A stretch of 64,000 nt of DNA from Xanthostigma xanthostigma (Eukaryota > Arthropoda > Insecta > Raphidioptera > Raphidiidae): NCBI GenBank assembly GCA_963575645.1, contig OY754470.1, positions 8,378,501 through 8,442,500 on the forward strand, read 5' to 3'. The notes beneath the pieces are model-generated. The model ran no database searches and had not been told where the DNA came from. It saw only the letters and a list, made by a program, of their open reading frames with translations. Below, one piece after another: positions 1-12,903 of this stretch (position 1 is its first letter; each line of letters starts with the position of its first letter). A program made the position numbers and the translations under genes.

Positions 1-3000
1 AGATTCCGGGAATAGATTCTCGATGCGCGTCCCTTAAGGGAACTGAAAACTTGATTTACGATTAGTTCAGAAACTGATTATTAGTTCGAAGTTCTTTCAT
101 AGATATTTTTACCTACAAGTACAGTATATTATATGAAATCTTCCAATGGTTTTAAACATAAACACCGAGCTTGTAATTTTTAATATTGGAAGCACATGAC
201 AAGTATAGACAATTAGTTTCAATAAAAAACTCTTTCATAATAAGTCACAAACAATTATTTAAGATGATTTATGCTCTGAGTTCACAATTTTTCCATGATA
301 TGATTTTCCAAGTTGTTTTTTTTCTTCAACTATTTTGAATTTATGAATGAACCAAAAAAGACAATTAAGACCAATCTGAAAGGTACCTATCTGTTCTGTA
401 GCTTTAATCATAAATTTTTATAATTCTATTGTTTTCAAATTTCTGTTAACAATTTGATCAGCTATTGATAAATTAAATACTAGTTTAATAGACGGTTAAA
501 TTAACTACGATAATAAATAAATCATAAATTAAAATTGATAATTAATAATATTGATGACTGACAATAATGTAATTGTAATGTTTACTTGATCCGACTGAAA
601 ACTTCCGTCGCTAAATCACTTTTACGTACTTTTGACGGTAACATTTTGATGTTTTTTAATTCAAAGAACTGGCTATAAAGAAACAGGCTCTTGCTTTTTC
701 TAAAACACCAACAGTCCTTAGTTTTACTTGTGTACCTTTAGTTTTTTAGCCTTTATCCACGACTTCCTTCGTGTAAATATGGCTTCATTCTGCTCAGAGT
801 CAAACAAAAGACACGTTTTCCTCTGTGTTTATATTCGAACTGTCACTTGGCACGCACCAGATCTATCCACAAAACACGCTTGAAAAATAGACACGTGTGG
901 CACTTTACAGCAATCAAGAAAAACAGTGCTAGAAAACTAGTAGGCAAATCTAGCAAGGAATCTATAGCAGCGTTTCTAGCCTCGTGTGCAGCGGCCTTAA
1001 GGATTACACAAATTATACTTGAAAACGAAATTTCAGACACTTGTCGCATTACAATTGTTACAATTTTATTTGTGTACATCGCTTCCAAACTTGTTGAATA
1101 TTGCATTACACTAAAAAGAAATAAAAATTTAACAGCACTGTAAATTTAAACATTTTCAGCCTGACATTCATATTCTAGGTTTATTTAAAAAAAAGTCTTG
1201 CCAAGTTTTCTTTGTACAAAATACAAAAGTTGAGTCTAGTTCGCATGAACCAAACTGTTCATGAAATTAACCTCGTCACAATTATTCCTTAATAAAATTT
1301 CTTAGTAATTACACATTAAGGTTCTTAGTGCACATAAAATTATTGGGGTTAATATTTTATATTTATGCATTAATGAGTTATCTGCTGAACTATTATTATT
1401 AATAAAAACTTTGTAGACATATATAAATGGAATGTTATGGTCGGAGCCTTTTAATAAAAAGTTACACGCAAGCAATTAAACTGATGGGAGCAAAGTAAAA
1501 TATCGTTTTAAAATTATACCATGAACGTAGACATGTTATTATGTTTGAAGGGAAACTTGGTAAGTACAATTAGGCTGTAAAAAAAATGAACGACGCGGTA
1601 CTCACGATAGTCGATGTGTATGAGAGGTCATAATTTCTTGAATCAAGAAATCATTTAGGCATTCTAACCTAAATTTCAAAAGATCATTTTTACGCGATCA
1701 TTTCTAAACTAATATCCTAATATTTGGTGCAATATATTAACAGATGTTATGTATTCAATAGATCCTGGTTTTGGAACCAAGTATTTTGATACCAAGAGAT
1801 TCATTGGGTTCATCAGGCATGACTTTTCACAAGACACAGGACTACTCGCGGATGCAAACTGGGCCCTTGTATATAGGATTGATAAAGCATAGTCAAAAAA
1901 ATTGATTTGACAATGACCATAGATCGGAATCATACAATTACAGTTTTTAATCTTACGTCGTATTCCAACTTCCTGTCATGTAAGTGTAGAACATTAGATA
2001 AGATCGCTTTTGATGCTAAATTTTGATCTAAAAGTGTTGTTTCGAAGTGGAAATTGCACAGAAAACTATGCTATCTCCATGCATTCACAGTTTTAAAAAA
2101 ATATCGCTTCAATCCACCAATTAGCTGGGGAAATATGTGTGGTCATAATCTAAGGTCATTGTCAACATTTTCAATTGTATCTCTTACCGTGTTAAAAATA
2201 TTAATATATATTATTTATAACAAAGGCATGTTCTGATTAATTATATGAAGATGATCACATGAAAATCTGAAATGGTTGCCCCCATTGTCATAGTATATCA
2301 TCTCCGTTTATGATGCATAACTCGCATGTGTACGTATAGTCTTCGTATATAGTGTTTTGTATTTTGTAAGTCAAAGATCAAAACACTGATGTTTGCCCTT
2401 TACATTTAACCTCCTCTTTTAAAACAACGATTCACTTGCATCGCTACTTGTAGACAGAAGAAGATGTTTAGATAACGCATTTATAATAAAAGAGAATGAC
2501 AGAGACATACGTTGCCGTATTTGTTGAGATGTATAAGAAGTTAACATCATAATATTAATTAACGCACTAGCAAACAAAACAACGCAGTTTACTGTTTGTT
2601 AAACTCTTTATATTAATAAAAAGACGAGTTGAATGAGTAGGCCATGCGCCTTGCCACGCCATGCCATATCTACAGTCATTTATTATTATGGTGGCCACCA
2701 ATCATAACTGATGATGACTAACCGACTTGTACGGTCAATAATGTAACGAACACGGTATAATATTGTATGCATCAAAATGTTTAACTTCAACTCTATCAAC
2801 GATTTTCTATTTTTAACCAACTAAATAAATACTGAAACTATATATACGTCTTTTGTTGATTTCAGTTTGGATTATTTAGAATATTTACTGTCCTCAGTTA
2901 TGGAAAACGGAAAGAAATTAGTTCCAAAATTATCAATAGTTGAACGCGTATATTTTTTTTGGGTTTTTCACGAACGAATTGAAATAATGAACAAGATCTC

Positions 3001-3960
3001 TGCAAGGTATAAAGAATAATAGTATCACTATTTATTTCAAAAATTGGGATATAAGCTGCATCAATCAATCAATCAAAGATTAACCACCAACTCTTTAAAA
3101 AGACATTTTAAAAATTCTGATTAAAGCGTGTCTCCTATTGTTTTAATAAATGGTATACTGTTTTGTAATTTTTGTCTATTATTTTGTAATTTCGTTGGCA
3201 TGTTACACATATACTTATGTACCTTTTTTGTGACTAAATAACTTTGTGCAAGAATAAAAATTAATGAATTATTGTAAGTTCTTGTGAAAAAAGACTGTTT
3301 AAGAGGACACATCGCATCGCTTGTGAGTGATCTGAATTATTCTTGACAAAAAAAAAATCAATGAATAACGACTGTTTTTAATAAACCGAAGCGGCACAAT
3401 AAACTCCTGAAAGTTAAATGGCAAACTGACTCAACTTATTTTTTTACACCTACTTGTAAGATTACGAAGATTTTAAATTTTCAATCTAGCGTTCAGACAA
3501 AGCAAATAATTTTGAAACGTACTATAGAAATTATCTTACAACACGTGTTTCACTTGAAACGTTTTTTTCTTCGTTTAAGAGCGAGATTGACTGAAGATGG
3601 TGCACATATTATTTGATAGTAAAGATGGAGGGAACTTAATGCTGGTGTTGAAACATATAGGCATATGACGACCCCACCTAACCCGAAGAACTCTAATGAC
3701 CCCATTTAAAATATGAACGCATACAAAAAAATGATCTCTTTACATTAGTGGAAATGATAAAAGATTAACAATTAAAAGTGGGAATACTATATTATTATCA
3801 TTATACGGTTCTATTGAAAGATGAGTAAACAAAATAATAGATAGTAATATTAAAACTGGCAAAGGTGGTTTGTCTGCATGAAAAAGTTAGTGTTATGTGC
3901 TATGGCGCTTTCAGCAAAGGCTTCTGAGCGAAACGTTGAGATCCTCTTCAATTTTATATT
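1..3960. other. AT-rich stretch without recognised genes
   Basis: I see no recognisable coding domain, RNA gene or bounded transposon here. The longest open frame (847-1143, plus, 98 codons) has no recognisable domain. A short stretch inside it (about 945-1000) resembles 37640-37685; both contain AGCCTCGTGTGCAGCGG, so it is probably an old repeat. 3121-3312 (minus) is open but low in complexity. Confidence 0.5.
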
Positions 3961-3965
3961 TTTAT

Positions 3966-4301
3966 CAAAGATACGGCCCGCGGGCCTCATCCGGCCCTCA
4001 AGCCATCTCAATACGGCCCCCCGTAACCAGAATCTATCCAGTGGGATTACAATCTATTCTGAAAATAACTTTGTACTTCAAATATGACACATGAGCTTAA
4101 AAACAAGAGACATCAGGTGTCTGGATCCTCAAGCTCAAGATAATTTACCATTTTTATTACCTTTATATGAAAATTGATTTAAACTAAATAAATACAGATT
4201 TCAATTCAGTATGTGTTTTAGTTTTTAATTTAGAGTCTGGCCCGCTAACACACCCTAAATCTTATAAATGGCCCTTTAGAAAAATCAGTCTGACACCTCT
4301 G
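3966..4301. mobile_element. hAT-like MITE, left end lost
   Basis: This is a second copy of the element at 15299-15621, sharing the GC-rich opening (CGGCCCGCGGGCCTCATC) and the same closing part up to TCTGACACCTCTG. The terminal bases and target duplication seen in the other copy are missing on the left, so the copy is truncated there. It has no coding capacity. Confidence 0.6.
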
Positions 4302-5045
4302 AATTAACAAACATTAAAAATAATTGCAAAACAAGATTCCTCCTCCTAGAGTGATTTGGTGAAATAATTCGGAAGAGTTGTTTGTGGCGGACAGTTGGAA
4401 TAGTTCTATCTATACTCCAGCGCTCCAAGAATCACATAAGTAAATCACTATACGTCAGCTATATTCTAACCTCTTTGATCAGTGCCTAATTGGACCTAAT
4501 AGAAGATATTTTATCTATACTCTCCCGACTGATTGTATTTCTTTATGTTTTTTAAATACGATGATGTCTTGAGAGTAGAGACTCGTTGCTTTTTTGTGTA
4601 AGCGAAGCCACGCCCTGTCCTCTTTCATTTTAAATGCAACTCTAACCAATAGTTTCTTTATGGTTATACCATATACGTTACCTTTTTTATTATTGGATAT
4701 ATAATACATAGAAACGTTCTTTAATTTTTTTGTAATATATAAAGTATAATAAATTAATGTGTTTAAATATATATACATACATAGAAAGGCCTCTGTTAAT
4801 TGAAGTCATTGACTCTCAGATTTTTTGTTTATAACTACTAAACTGATAAATAAGCTTAGGTATAAATAAAAATGTAGTTTTTATTGTTGAAATAATTTAA
4901 GTATTTACAATTACATATACTGAATATAGTTTTAGTGAACGATTTTACAGTAAGGTATTATTTATTCGTCTAAAAATGATTGCATAATGATTCAGAAAAA
5001 AACTTCTTAGATTGCAAGGTATTCACATTTTTCTATATATACTCA
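4302..5045. other. AT-rich stretch, nothing recognised
   Basis: No domain, repeat end or RNA gene was seen. The open frame at 4515-4778 (minus) has no recognisable domain. Confidence 0.5.
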
Positions 5046-5410
5046 CTAGCAATCCCGCCCAGTTTTACCCGGGTGTAAAAAAACGAATGGGGGCACGAAC
5101 GAAAAGGCATGAGTACGCACATTCATCTTATTTTACCGAGATGAATGTTGCGTCCAAATTTCATGATGATCGGAGTTACCGTTCAAAAGTTTTTGTCGGA
5201 CGGACAAATTTTGAGTTGCATTTTGCAACATTTTTCATTGATGCTCCGCTTCTATAGGTCGTAGCGTGATATTATATAGCCTATAGCTTTCCTTGATAAA
5301 TGGGCTATCCAACAAAAAAAAAAATTTTCAGTTCGAACCAGTAGTTCTTGAGATTAGCACGTTCAATTAAACAAACAAACCAATTCTTCAGCTTTATATA
5401 TTAGTATAGA
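5046..5410 (-). mobile_element. Non-autonomous Helitron
   Basis: Read on the minus strand the element begins TCTATACTAATATATAAAGC after an A and ends GGGATTGCTAG before a T. This is the A|TC...CTAG|T insertion pattern of Helitrons, which make no target duplication. A GC-rich stretch able to pair (CACCCGGG near GGGCGGG) lies just inside the 3' end. A second, interrupted copy is at 58973-59587. It has no Rep/helicase coding. The open frame 5012-5257 lies across its end and is not a gene. Confidence 0.8.
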
Positions 5411-5704
5411 TTAAGCGTAAGATATTAACGTATTAATTGTTTATTTTTTTATCTTAAAAATTAACTATTTTAGTTAATTGTCGGGTCACTGTATTTCAAA
5501 GTTGAACTTTTGAATTAGTTCTAAAAGAAGTTAATTAAAAATAATCGATATTTTTACGGATATTAATTTACAAAATAATTATTTCATTATAAGAAACATG
5601 ATGCTAAGTGTAATTTGACATAAATTATTATAAAAAATCTGTAATTTAAGTACAAATTAACAATTTTAACATCAAATTAAATCCCACAAAATAATAATTT
5701 CTGC

Positions 5705-6073
5705 ATGCTTCATTCAAATCCTTTCCCTTGACTAAAAACTGTTATAGCTCTCCCGATGCTATTTTTAAAGTTAAAGGACTCGAGAAAATGCCAAATTAGG
5801 AGGCAAGAATCACACTACAGATGTTACAGACGAAGAAAAAATCCAGGAAAAACTTAAAAAAATATAAATTATATAATCTTCCACAGGTATATAGTCAAAA
5901 ATTTTTTTCAAAAAATTCGCTTGTGTGATCTGTATTGTGATTGTTGGTCTTTCATTTGATATTTAGCCGAATCACCCTTACAGCTTTAAAATACCGTCGC
6001 GAGAGCCGTAACTGTTTTGAGGCGTAGGGAATGGAATTTGAGATGAAGAGTGCAGGGGGTATATACTCTTAAA
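5705..6073. repeat. Decayed foldback element
   Basis: The two ends are imperfect inverted copies. The left part (about 5705-5860) matches the reverse of the right part (about 5925-6073), including CTCTCCCGATGCTATTTTTA against its diverged complement. It is a degenerate copy of the well-preserved palindrome at 61562-61991. Confidence 0.65.
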
Positions 6074-6554
6074 TAGTACGACAATGAAAAACGGTGTTTC
6101 ATGCATATCTTAATTAACTAGTTAACGAATTATTCCCAGAATCCGCAATATTTAAATATGTAGCAAATATATGCATATCACAGGTCCAAAAGTAATAGGA
6201 AATTCCAATGAATTTAAGGTGACAATAACATTACGCAAAATAAATTCTTAAATATTTGGTAGATACACAACAAATGAATAAGGTTCTCAAATAATTGTTC
6301 AAAGTTTTAAATAGGCTGCTGGACTTGTGCCCAATAGCCCAAAGTTGAAAACATTTAATAATTTCATTGATAAACCATTTTCATTTGAAATTTTTTGTGT
6401 ATATGTAACCGGACTATTAATAGAGATTTTGAAGCCACTTATTCATCCCTTAAATATCTCAATTATAGCACATTTACAGCGCCATTATGTATGGTCAATG
6501 TTAAAATTAACAGCGCTGTTAATTTTCTATCTCAGTTTAACCTGTCATGTTAAA

Positions 6555-6757
6555 TCTATAGGTACTATAATAATTATAAAGCTGTAATGTTTGGACGTAG
6601 GAGGTAATCTTCGAAACAACTCATCTGATTTCAACCAATGCTATATATTATTGCGTTAAAATAAAAGCGCTTTTCGTGGAGACCAATTGTGCAACGTAAG
6701 TCGGGGAAAAAACGGCGGCAATCTACAAATTCGAGCGAAGCCGGACCGGGCCGCTAA
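6555..6757 (+). mobile_element. Short non-autonomous Helitron
   Basis: It opens A|TCTATAGGTACTATAATAAT, resembling the 5' end of the Helitron at 5046-5410, and closes GGGCCGCTAA|T, which fits the CTRR 3' rule. It contains the widespread insect phrase GGTAATCTTCGAAAC. A related inverted copy is at 26885-27110. It is 203 bp and non-coding. Confidence 0.6.
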
Positions 6758-6940
6758 TATTATAATAAACTTGCGCCCGGGTTGAGCAGGACTGGACTGC
6801 TATTTTCAAAATTATCAAGCTTAAGCTCACCTTTCTTAGTAGGACAGTTTAAGCATTTTTAAAAGCAATCTATTACAAAAAAATTAAATGAAGATTGACT
6901 CTATTCAATAAATAGAGTAACTGTGATTCATTGAAGTTAA

Positions 6941-7139
6941 TGATGAGTATTTGGAAAGAATTCCGTGGCATAAGGATCGAAAATGAAGCAATACTGAGAT
7001 TTTTTTAATCTTTTTGAACACTCTGAAGATGATACAAAACGTATCGAAACGTTAGTATTAAATGCAAGTTTAAAAAAAAATCTCAGTATTGCTTCATTTT
7101 CGATCCTTATGCCACGGAATTCTTTCCAAATACTCATCA
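6941..7139. repeat. Palindromic foldback with CTGAAGA/GAAACG core
   Basis: Near-perfect inverted arms of about 65-69 bp (6941-7009 and 7070-7139; outer motif TGATGAGTATTTGGAAAG) flank a spacer of about 60 bp. The spacer contains CTGAAGA, a GATAC/GTATC hairpin and GAAACG at 7023-7050. The open frame 6937-7140 is just the palindrome read through. Confidence 0.85.
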
Positions 7140-7647
7140 CAAAAAATTAAGAAGAACTTACAAAGGAAATTAAATATACCGGTTATTTAGACAAATTAAT
7201 ATTATTGCACCAAGTGAAAATACCCTTATTAATTGAAGATTCTGTTGTTATATTATAAGAGCACATTTTCCTTTCAAATTAACGGAGTGAATTCCAGGAA
7301 AATTGAGTTTAAATTTCAAGTCACTGCAGTTTATTCTCAGAAATATTTAATCGAGGAATAATGAAAACAGGTGTTTCCAGTGTTTTGATTATGAACTATC
7401 ACGAAAATTTTGACGCGTTATTTCCAGAAACAATTATACACAAATACAATAGGTGTTTAGCATGTATTCAGCACTATCCAAGTAATTATCGCTGATAATT
7501 ATTTTTAAAAAAATGACTGAGAGACCGACACCGAGATGATTCCGTATAAGTGTTCTATTTTACCTACCAATTTCGCTATGAGACACAAAAAAATGTATGC
7601 ATTAACCTGAAGTGACGAAGAATTAGTACGTTTGATAAATCTATACA

Positions 7648-7952
7648 TCTATACATATAAATAAAATTGAAGTGTCTGTAATGTCAAAATAATAGCTTTT
7701 TACTAAATGCATATGAAAGTATACGGTAAGTACTATAACAAAAAAACAATTTTTAAACTTTTTGTCTGCCTGTCTGTTTGTTCCGGTTAATCTTCGAAAC
7801 GACTGGACCGATTTAAACGGGACTTTCAGTGACAGATAGCTAATGTTACAAGGAGTAACTTAGGCTATAAATAAAAAAAAATAGGGAAGTCTTTTCGTTG
7901 CGAAACATTTTTTATTAAACTCCGCGCGGACGAAGTCGCTGGTAACAGCTAG
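7648..7952 (+). mobile_element. Non-autonomous Helitron
   Basis: It starts A|TCTATACATATAAATAAA, passes through GAAGTGTCTGT and GAAACGACTGGACCGATTTA, and ends GGTAACAGCTAG|T. The ends and internal phrases match a common insect Helitron family. It is 305 bp with no coding content. Confidence 0.75.
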
Positions 7953-9674
7953 TCATAAATAGTTTCGAAGATGTAAAGTGCGCCATGTAAAACGACAGGT
8001 AATAATTGAGTAACAACAATTAATAATTATTTTTTTTCCGTTCTGTGGAGGTCATTTGCAAGCTAAATGATATTTTTGTTTACATTTCAACTTTCAGGAT
8101 AGTCAACATAGTTTGCAAAAAAATATCACATTACTGGAGAATTTAAATTAAAGGTTTCACGCGGTACGACAATATTTTTGCGGACATGCGGTAACCATAG
8201 GAAATTAAAGGTGCCTATTAGATTTCGGTATAGTTAAAACATTTGCATGCAAAGGATTGGTACGACTTTAATTTCAATAAAAGTTATAAATAGGTACATA
8301 TCTTCCTTAGCTGAAAAAAAACAGCTGAATGGACATATAAAAAAGCATCTATAATTTGCCTAAAGTAGTATTTTATTGCCGATTTAAAATATAGAAAATC
8401 AGGTGTTCTAAAGAAAGATCTTGAATTATAGGCTTGTACAAAATGGAACAATATTCAACAATACTGATCATTCTATTTATTTATTCCTTTTATGCATACA
8501 GTTATAGCACACATTCTTGCACGGACTCCACTAGTAAACATATTGATAATATACATTCATAACTTGCCCCAGTAATTATAAACTGGAAAACTTTTTCATG
8601 GACGAAATTCTCACTTTAGCACAGGTAAAGCCAAGTGAGATGTTTCCATACCTATATTTTTCTTTTGAATTTTTTTTACATAATGATGAATGAGTGATTA
8701 CGCTTTTTACAAAAAGTGGGCAGTTTTTTTAGTGTTTATTTTCATTTGCATGTTATTTATACTCGCTTGCATTAAGATAATATTTCAGAAATCCACTCTA
8801 TTACAATATTGTCACACAATCAATCAATAAGGTCAATATTTTGAGAAAATAATGAAACATACAAATTACAAGTTCCTGTATGGTTACTAGATTTCAAACC
8901 TAATTGGTTTTGCTATATCAATAAAAATAGAAATAGTCGCATTTAATTATCTATTAAGAACCGTTTATAACGTTGCAAAACTTTTAAAATATATCGGTTG
9001 TAACGTCTTTGAACTTTTGTTATAATAGATTCCTTGCGGATCAGTGGCAAAATGTTAAAAAAGGAAAATTTTAGAAAAACGTTCTTTATTTATATTTATC
9101 TTATTTTTAAGCTGAGACTTTGTTGTTTAACAATTTAGTTTAAAACGGCTGATGTTAAAAACATTTGACAGTGTACAAGCATTTGTTTACTTTTAGGTAT
9201 AATTACCACGAAACGAAAAATACAATTAAAATTTATATTTCCGATAAAATAATTACAGCGCCGTCTCCATAACTGTCATTTCATAGATGTTAGACTTAGC
9301 GCATTTCCAAAAATGCTAATTATATCTACGTCCAACGGTCCAGCGCTCAAATAAGACGTCGTGCAACAATAAACTAATAGATTTTAAATTCAAATTAAAC
9401 AAAGATGAATTCAAACTTTCATTGTTACACGTACTTTTACCAAATTAACAGGTGTTTTCGGAATAGAAAAAAAGTATTAGTTATCAATTTTGACATACCT
9501 GTTTTCAGTAACATATTCCAGGCAAACTGATGCAGTGACGTAATATATGGAAAACACCTGGACTGATTTTCAAAAAATGAAATGAATCTCTACGCATATT
9601 GTTTGTTTTTTTTTTCAATAAACATCAATAAACCAAGAAACGATTATAAATAAATAAAATACATCGAAACTCAC
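7953..9674. other. AT-rich stretch, nothing recognised
   Basis: No domain, bounded repeat or RNA gene was seen. If the minus-strand exon at 9675 is real, this would be intron or downstream gene sequence; I could not find a following exon by eye. Confidence 0.4.
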
Positions 9675-9765
9675 ATTGGCAATTGCTCCACACGTTGGCT
9701 AAACTCCACAGTCTGTATGAATAACTATCATAGCATCCAAACATACTTTCACTACGCGCCACCAT
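9675..9765 (-). CDS. Possible first coding exon of an unrecognised gene
   Basis: On the minus strand an ATG at 9765 lies in a good translation context (AAGGCCATGG) and opens 30 codons (beginning MVARSESMFGCYDSYSYRLW). They run into CAAT|GTGAGT at 9675/9674, a strong 5' splice site. Just upstream, TTTTGTCAG ending at 9772 is a plausible 3' splice site, so the exon would be 9675-9771. A second plausible donor (AAG|GTAACA) at 9969/9968 could end a non-coding first exon in the GC-richer block upstream, giving a first intron of about 200 bp. I do not recognise the protein. Splice sites and an ATG can coincide by chance, and no downstream exon was found. It is the best host-gene candidate in the window, but uncertain. 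Confidence 0.4.
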
Positions 9766-9968
9766 GGCCTTCTGACAAAATCTAAGAGTATTTTATGTAT
9801 TATTTCAGTTAATTTACAACACTGCGAAATTATTTACAGTTCATACAACCATACAAAGATAAATAATTACACACGGCGATATTTTATAAACTGTCACACT
9901 GATTTAAATTTCGAGGTAATAATAAACTTTTTAAAATCGACACATTGTGCGTAGAAAAGGTGTGTTAC

Positions 9969-10345
9969 CTTATGTGTGTCTTTCACGCGCACTCGATCGA
10001 CCTAAACTAAAGCACAACGTCATTCCGAGATCGCTGTCGGCGTCTCTCTGCTCTGACCGCGTGTAAAACGCATCGAAGTTCGAGTCATAACACACATACA
10101 TAAACGCTCACACCAACGCGACAAGCTATACGTACACGCTTTCCCCTCAAATACCAACGCAACAACCAGTCAAGTAGCGGTCGAACAATCCCCACCGCTA
10201 CCCTTATAAAAACAACGACGCATCGCGTCGTGACGTCCGAACACGTACGAAGTATACACGAATTGATGATACTGTGTATAAAGCGTTCCCGCCCCCAAAC
10301 CCACACATGCTAGCATTCTGAGCATGTGTGTGTCTTTTATAACAT
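9969..10345 (-). promoter_or_regulatory. Putative promoter and non-coding first exon
   Basis: This block is visibly richer in G, C and CpG than its surroundings. On the minus strand it contains TATAAAA at 10341-10335, a TCAG initiator-like site about 20 bases on, and a second TATA-like TTATAAGG near 10208. It ends with donor AAG|GTAACA. Its position fits the 5' region of the candidate exon at 9675-9771. The open frame 10085-10306 has no recognisable domain. Confidence 0.35.
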
Positions 10346-11273
10346 GAACTTGGTGTTACGTTCTTCTGACGATAGAGTGTACTAGTTGTGTCGCTTCAAT
10401 GCGCCGTGGACCACAGCATCCACTGACTTAGTTTGCAATTTGCATGAATATCTTCGCAAACAATTTGCACCGTAAGTTGTATAATAAAATATATTTTTAG
10501 AAAAATATTTAAAATTTATCTCATTATTTATGTAGTCACGAAACAAAATGACAGTTTTTGTAATTTCTAATTTTGGACATTTTAAGTACTTATATACAAT
10601 TAAAAATGTTTTATAAAATTCTTGTTCATTGTATTTTATTGAAAATCCGAAAAACCGCTTTATATTGCTGTCATATACATTTTTTCCAAAAAAATATCAA
10701 AATGTTGACAACCACCGACGTGGATTCTACCTTCAGGATTCGTAGAGGAAACATAAGTATACCTACATTATAATATAATTGAAATAATTGTAGAATTATT
10801 TAGTATTTCCGCAGTTCAGCATAAATCTGACATTCTAATTTTTACAATCTAAGCTGCTTTATTGCAGCGATATTCTTGACAATAAAACACTAATAATAAT
10901 TAATTTTGAACAAAAAGTCAGCATAATCTGCTATAATATGAGTTATCAAATTTTAGAATGGAACCCCTCAATCTTTTACATTAAACATAATTCGCTACTA
11001 AATTATTCCACAGAGTGTTATAAAATTAGGCACAAAAAAAAAACATTGGGATTATCCTTGTATAAAGCCAATTTCACTTAAAATTTGTACAGTTATGAGT
11101 GTAGAAAGATATTGTAGATCATAGACATTCGACAACAGACGTCATTCTGATACTCTTACTATTTTTAATATCAAGTTAGATATTGGTACTAACGCGTTTG
11201 TTATTTGACAACCAAATATAAACAATGGTATCCTCCAGATCTCGATTGTTATTACAATAACAATTAACTATGT
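10346..11273. other. AT-rich stretch, nothing recognised
   Basis: No domain or bounded repeat was seen. If the minus-strand gene is real, this is its upstream region. Confidence 0.4.
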
Positions 11274-11281
11274 GTTTCAGA

Positions 11282-11509
11282 CGTATAGAGATATTAGACT
11301 AGAGTACACGAGTGAGCCGTGAAAGTGTCTGCAATTCAGGCAGAGAACAGTTCCTTATCTCTATGGTAACTATAATGATACAAAACAATGCTGATTTGAG
11401 TAAACAAATTTCTGGTTTTCTGGAATTTCTGCAGCAACGTTCTCTCTCAACTGAGGACACTTATGGCAAGCATACGAACTAGCGTACTCTAGTTACTTAT
11501 ATCTCTATG
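11282..11509. mobile_element. hAT-type MITE with 8-bp target duplication
   Basis: Exact 8-bp direct repeats GTTTCAGA lie at 11274-11281 and 11510-11517. The enclosed 228 bp have inverted ends: CGTATAGAGATATTAGACTA on the left and, reversed, CATAGAGATATAAGTAACTA on the right, continuing into a shared AGAGTAC. The 8-bp duplication points to hAT. It is non-coding. Confidence 0.75.
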
Positions 11510-11517
11510 GTTTCAGA

Positions 11518-12070
11518 GCGTCTATCTATCAATTAACTCTGTAATACGTTTCAACCAAAAGCTGTTATCCGCAACAAAAATGTGGTTCTATTGAAGTTAT
11601 CTAAAATAAACAGCAAATTACGAAAACAATAAAAATGAATGGAATGGTATTACGGTACGGTGCGTATATATAGTATAATATCTAATAGAGAATAAAAGTA
11701 ATATCTTTGGCTTGCACTGTACCTTATATAATAACAACCCCTTTTATAGAGAACCCGACTCGACCACCCCCCTCCCCCAACGATTGAGAGAGGGCGCTCT
11801 CGGCAACGTTCACCCCGCGGCATCGTTTGCCATGCTCCGGCCCACAGATGATAAATTATCTAACGATATCGTTGCTATCAGACAGACGTGTTATGTGTAT
11901 AGGTACCTACTATATCGACATTGACAGTGGATATGCCCGATAACAATAAAGCCTACAGGACATGCCGCAGCCCTCAGCTCCGCTACAGGAATCGATGTCA
12001 TCCGATTGTTTCACAATACAGCTAAAGCTAGAATATTACATTTTAAACACTACCAGATTACACACCTGAC
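11518..12070. other. Intergenic stretch with a short GC-rich patch
   Basis: Mostly AT-rich. The patch at about 11755-11850 is GC-rich and pyrimidine-rich (for example CACCCCCCTCCCCC). No coding domain is recognisable in the overlapping open frame (11712-11924). Confidence 0.4.
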
Positions 12071-12078
12071 ACGTATAC

Positions 12079-12271
12079 CCAGAGCCGGACTAACGTATGG
12101 GCCTGGGTAGAGGGGCCTCGCACTTTTTTAAGTAGAAACAAATTAACCCACATAATAAAATCTTTGTCATATTAAATTTTTTATTCAAAGAAAATATCCT
12201 AAAAAATTTCCTTGCAAGGGCCCTCACACGCTCAAGTGCCCAAGGGCCACTATAGTCATTAATCCGGCTCT
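12079..12271. mobile_element. Short MITE with AGAGCCGGA ends
   Basis: The inverted ends are AGAGCCGGACTAA on the left and, reversed, AGAGCCGGATTAATGA on the right. Near-identical 8-mers flank it (ACGTATAC at 12071-12078, ATGTATAC at 12272-12279), consistent with a mutated hAT target duplication. It is non-coding. Confidence 0.6.
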
Positions 12272-12379
12272 ATGTATACTGTATTTTTATCTTGAAGTGA
12301 AATGTTTCATTTACTGTTGATGTGTACGATTTTACGATTTCAATTTTTTTCAACTACTAGGGTCATATTTTTAATTTAA

Positions 12380-12873
12380 TCATATAATATATTAATACGC
12401 AAAGGTTAAGATGTTTGCCTCCCTTTTTAGAAAAAACCTCACAATTTCTCCACATAAATTATATATCATTTTACAGATAATTCCATGCTCTACTGATATC
12501 GACAACTAAAAAAATTTATTATTGCTTTTGTTTTTGTAAATTAATTAAAATACAGCAACGCTGAACAACGTCTGCCATCTGACGGCTTTAACTTTGAAAC
12601 AACGTCAACACTTCGATCTGTCATCTGACCTTTGTAATACAACAGACACAATACTGCATACTGCCATCTGACGGCTTTAATTTTGAAACAGCGAGCAACG
12701 CTGAACAACGTCACAGCAATGCTGCATGATGTAATACAACAAAAAGAAGAACGTTATGCAGTGTGCAAAATTAGAAACGAATTGAATACCTGCAATCATA
12801 TTTAAAAAATAATTTTGTAAAGTGATAATTATTATACTTATTTAGTGCGAATAATTCGCACAGGTCACACTAG
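12380..12873 (+). mobile_element. Non-autonomous Helitron with classic 3' hairpin
   Basis: It begins A|TCATATAATATATTAATACG and ends GGTCACACTAG|T. The palindrome GTGCGAATAATTCGCAC at 12845-12861 ends 12 nt before the CTAG terminus, the textbook Helitron 3' arrangement. The body repeats GCCATCTGACGGCTTTAA and GCAACGCTGAACAACGTC more than once. A second copy lies inverted at 38231-38729. It has no coding capacity. Confidence 0.85.
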
Positions 12874-12903
12874 TATTTATAACAATATGAATAACTTTGA
12901 AAG

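Noticed and set aside
3121-3312. Minus frame as a LINE C-terminal tail
   Set aside because: Composition is vaguely similar but the conserved tail motifs are missing.
9761-9777. Plus-strand ATG in a perfect Kozak context (GCCACCATGG)
   Set aside because: It meets a stop after two codons; the site is the palindromic partner of the minus-strand ATG.
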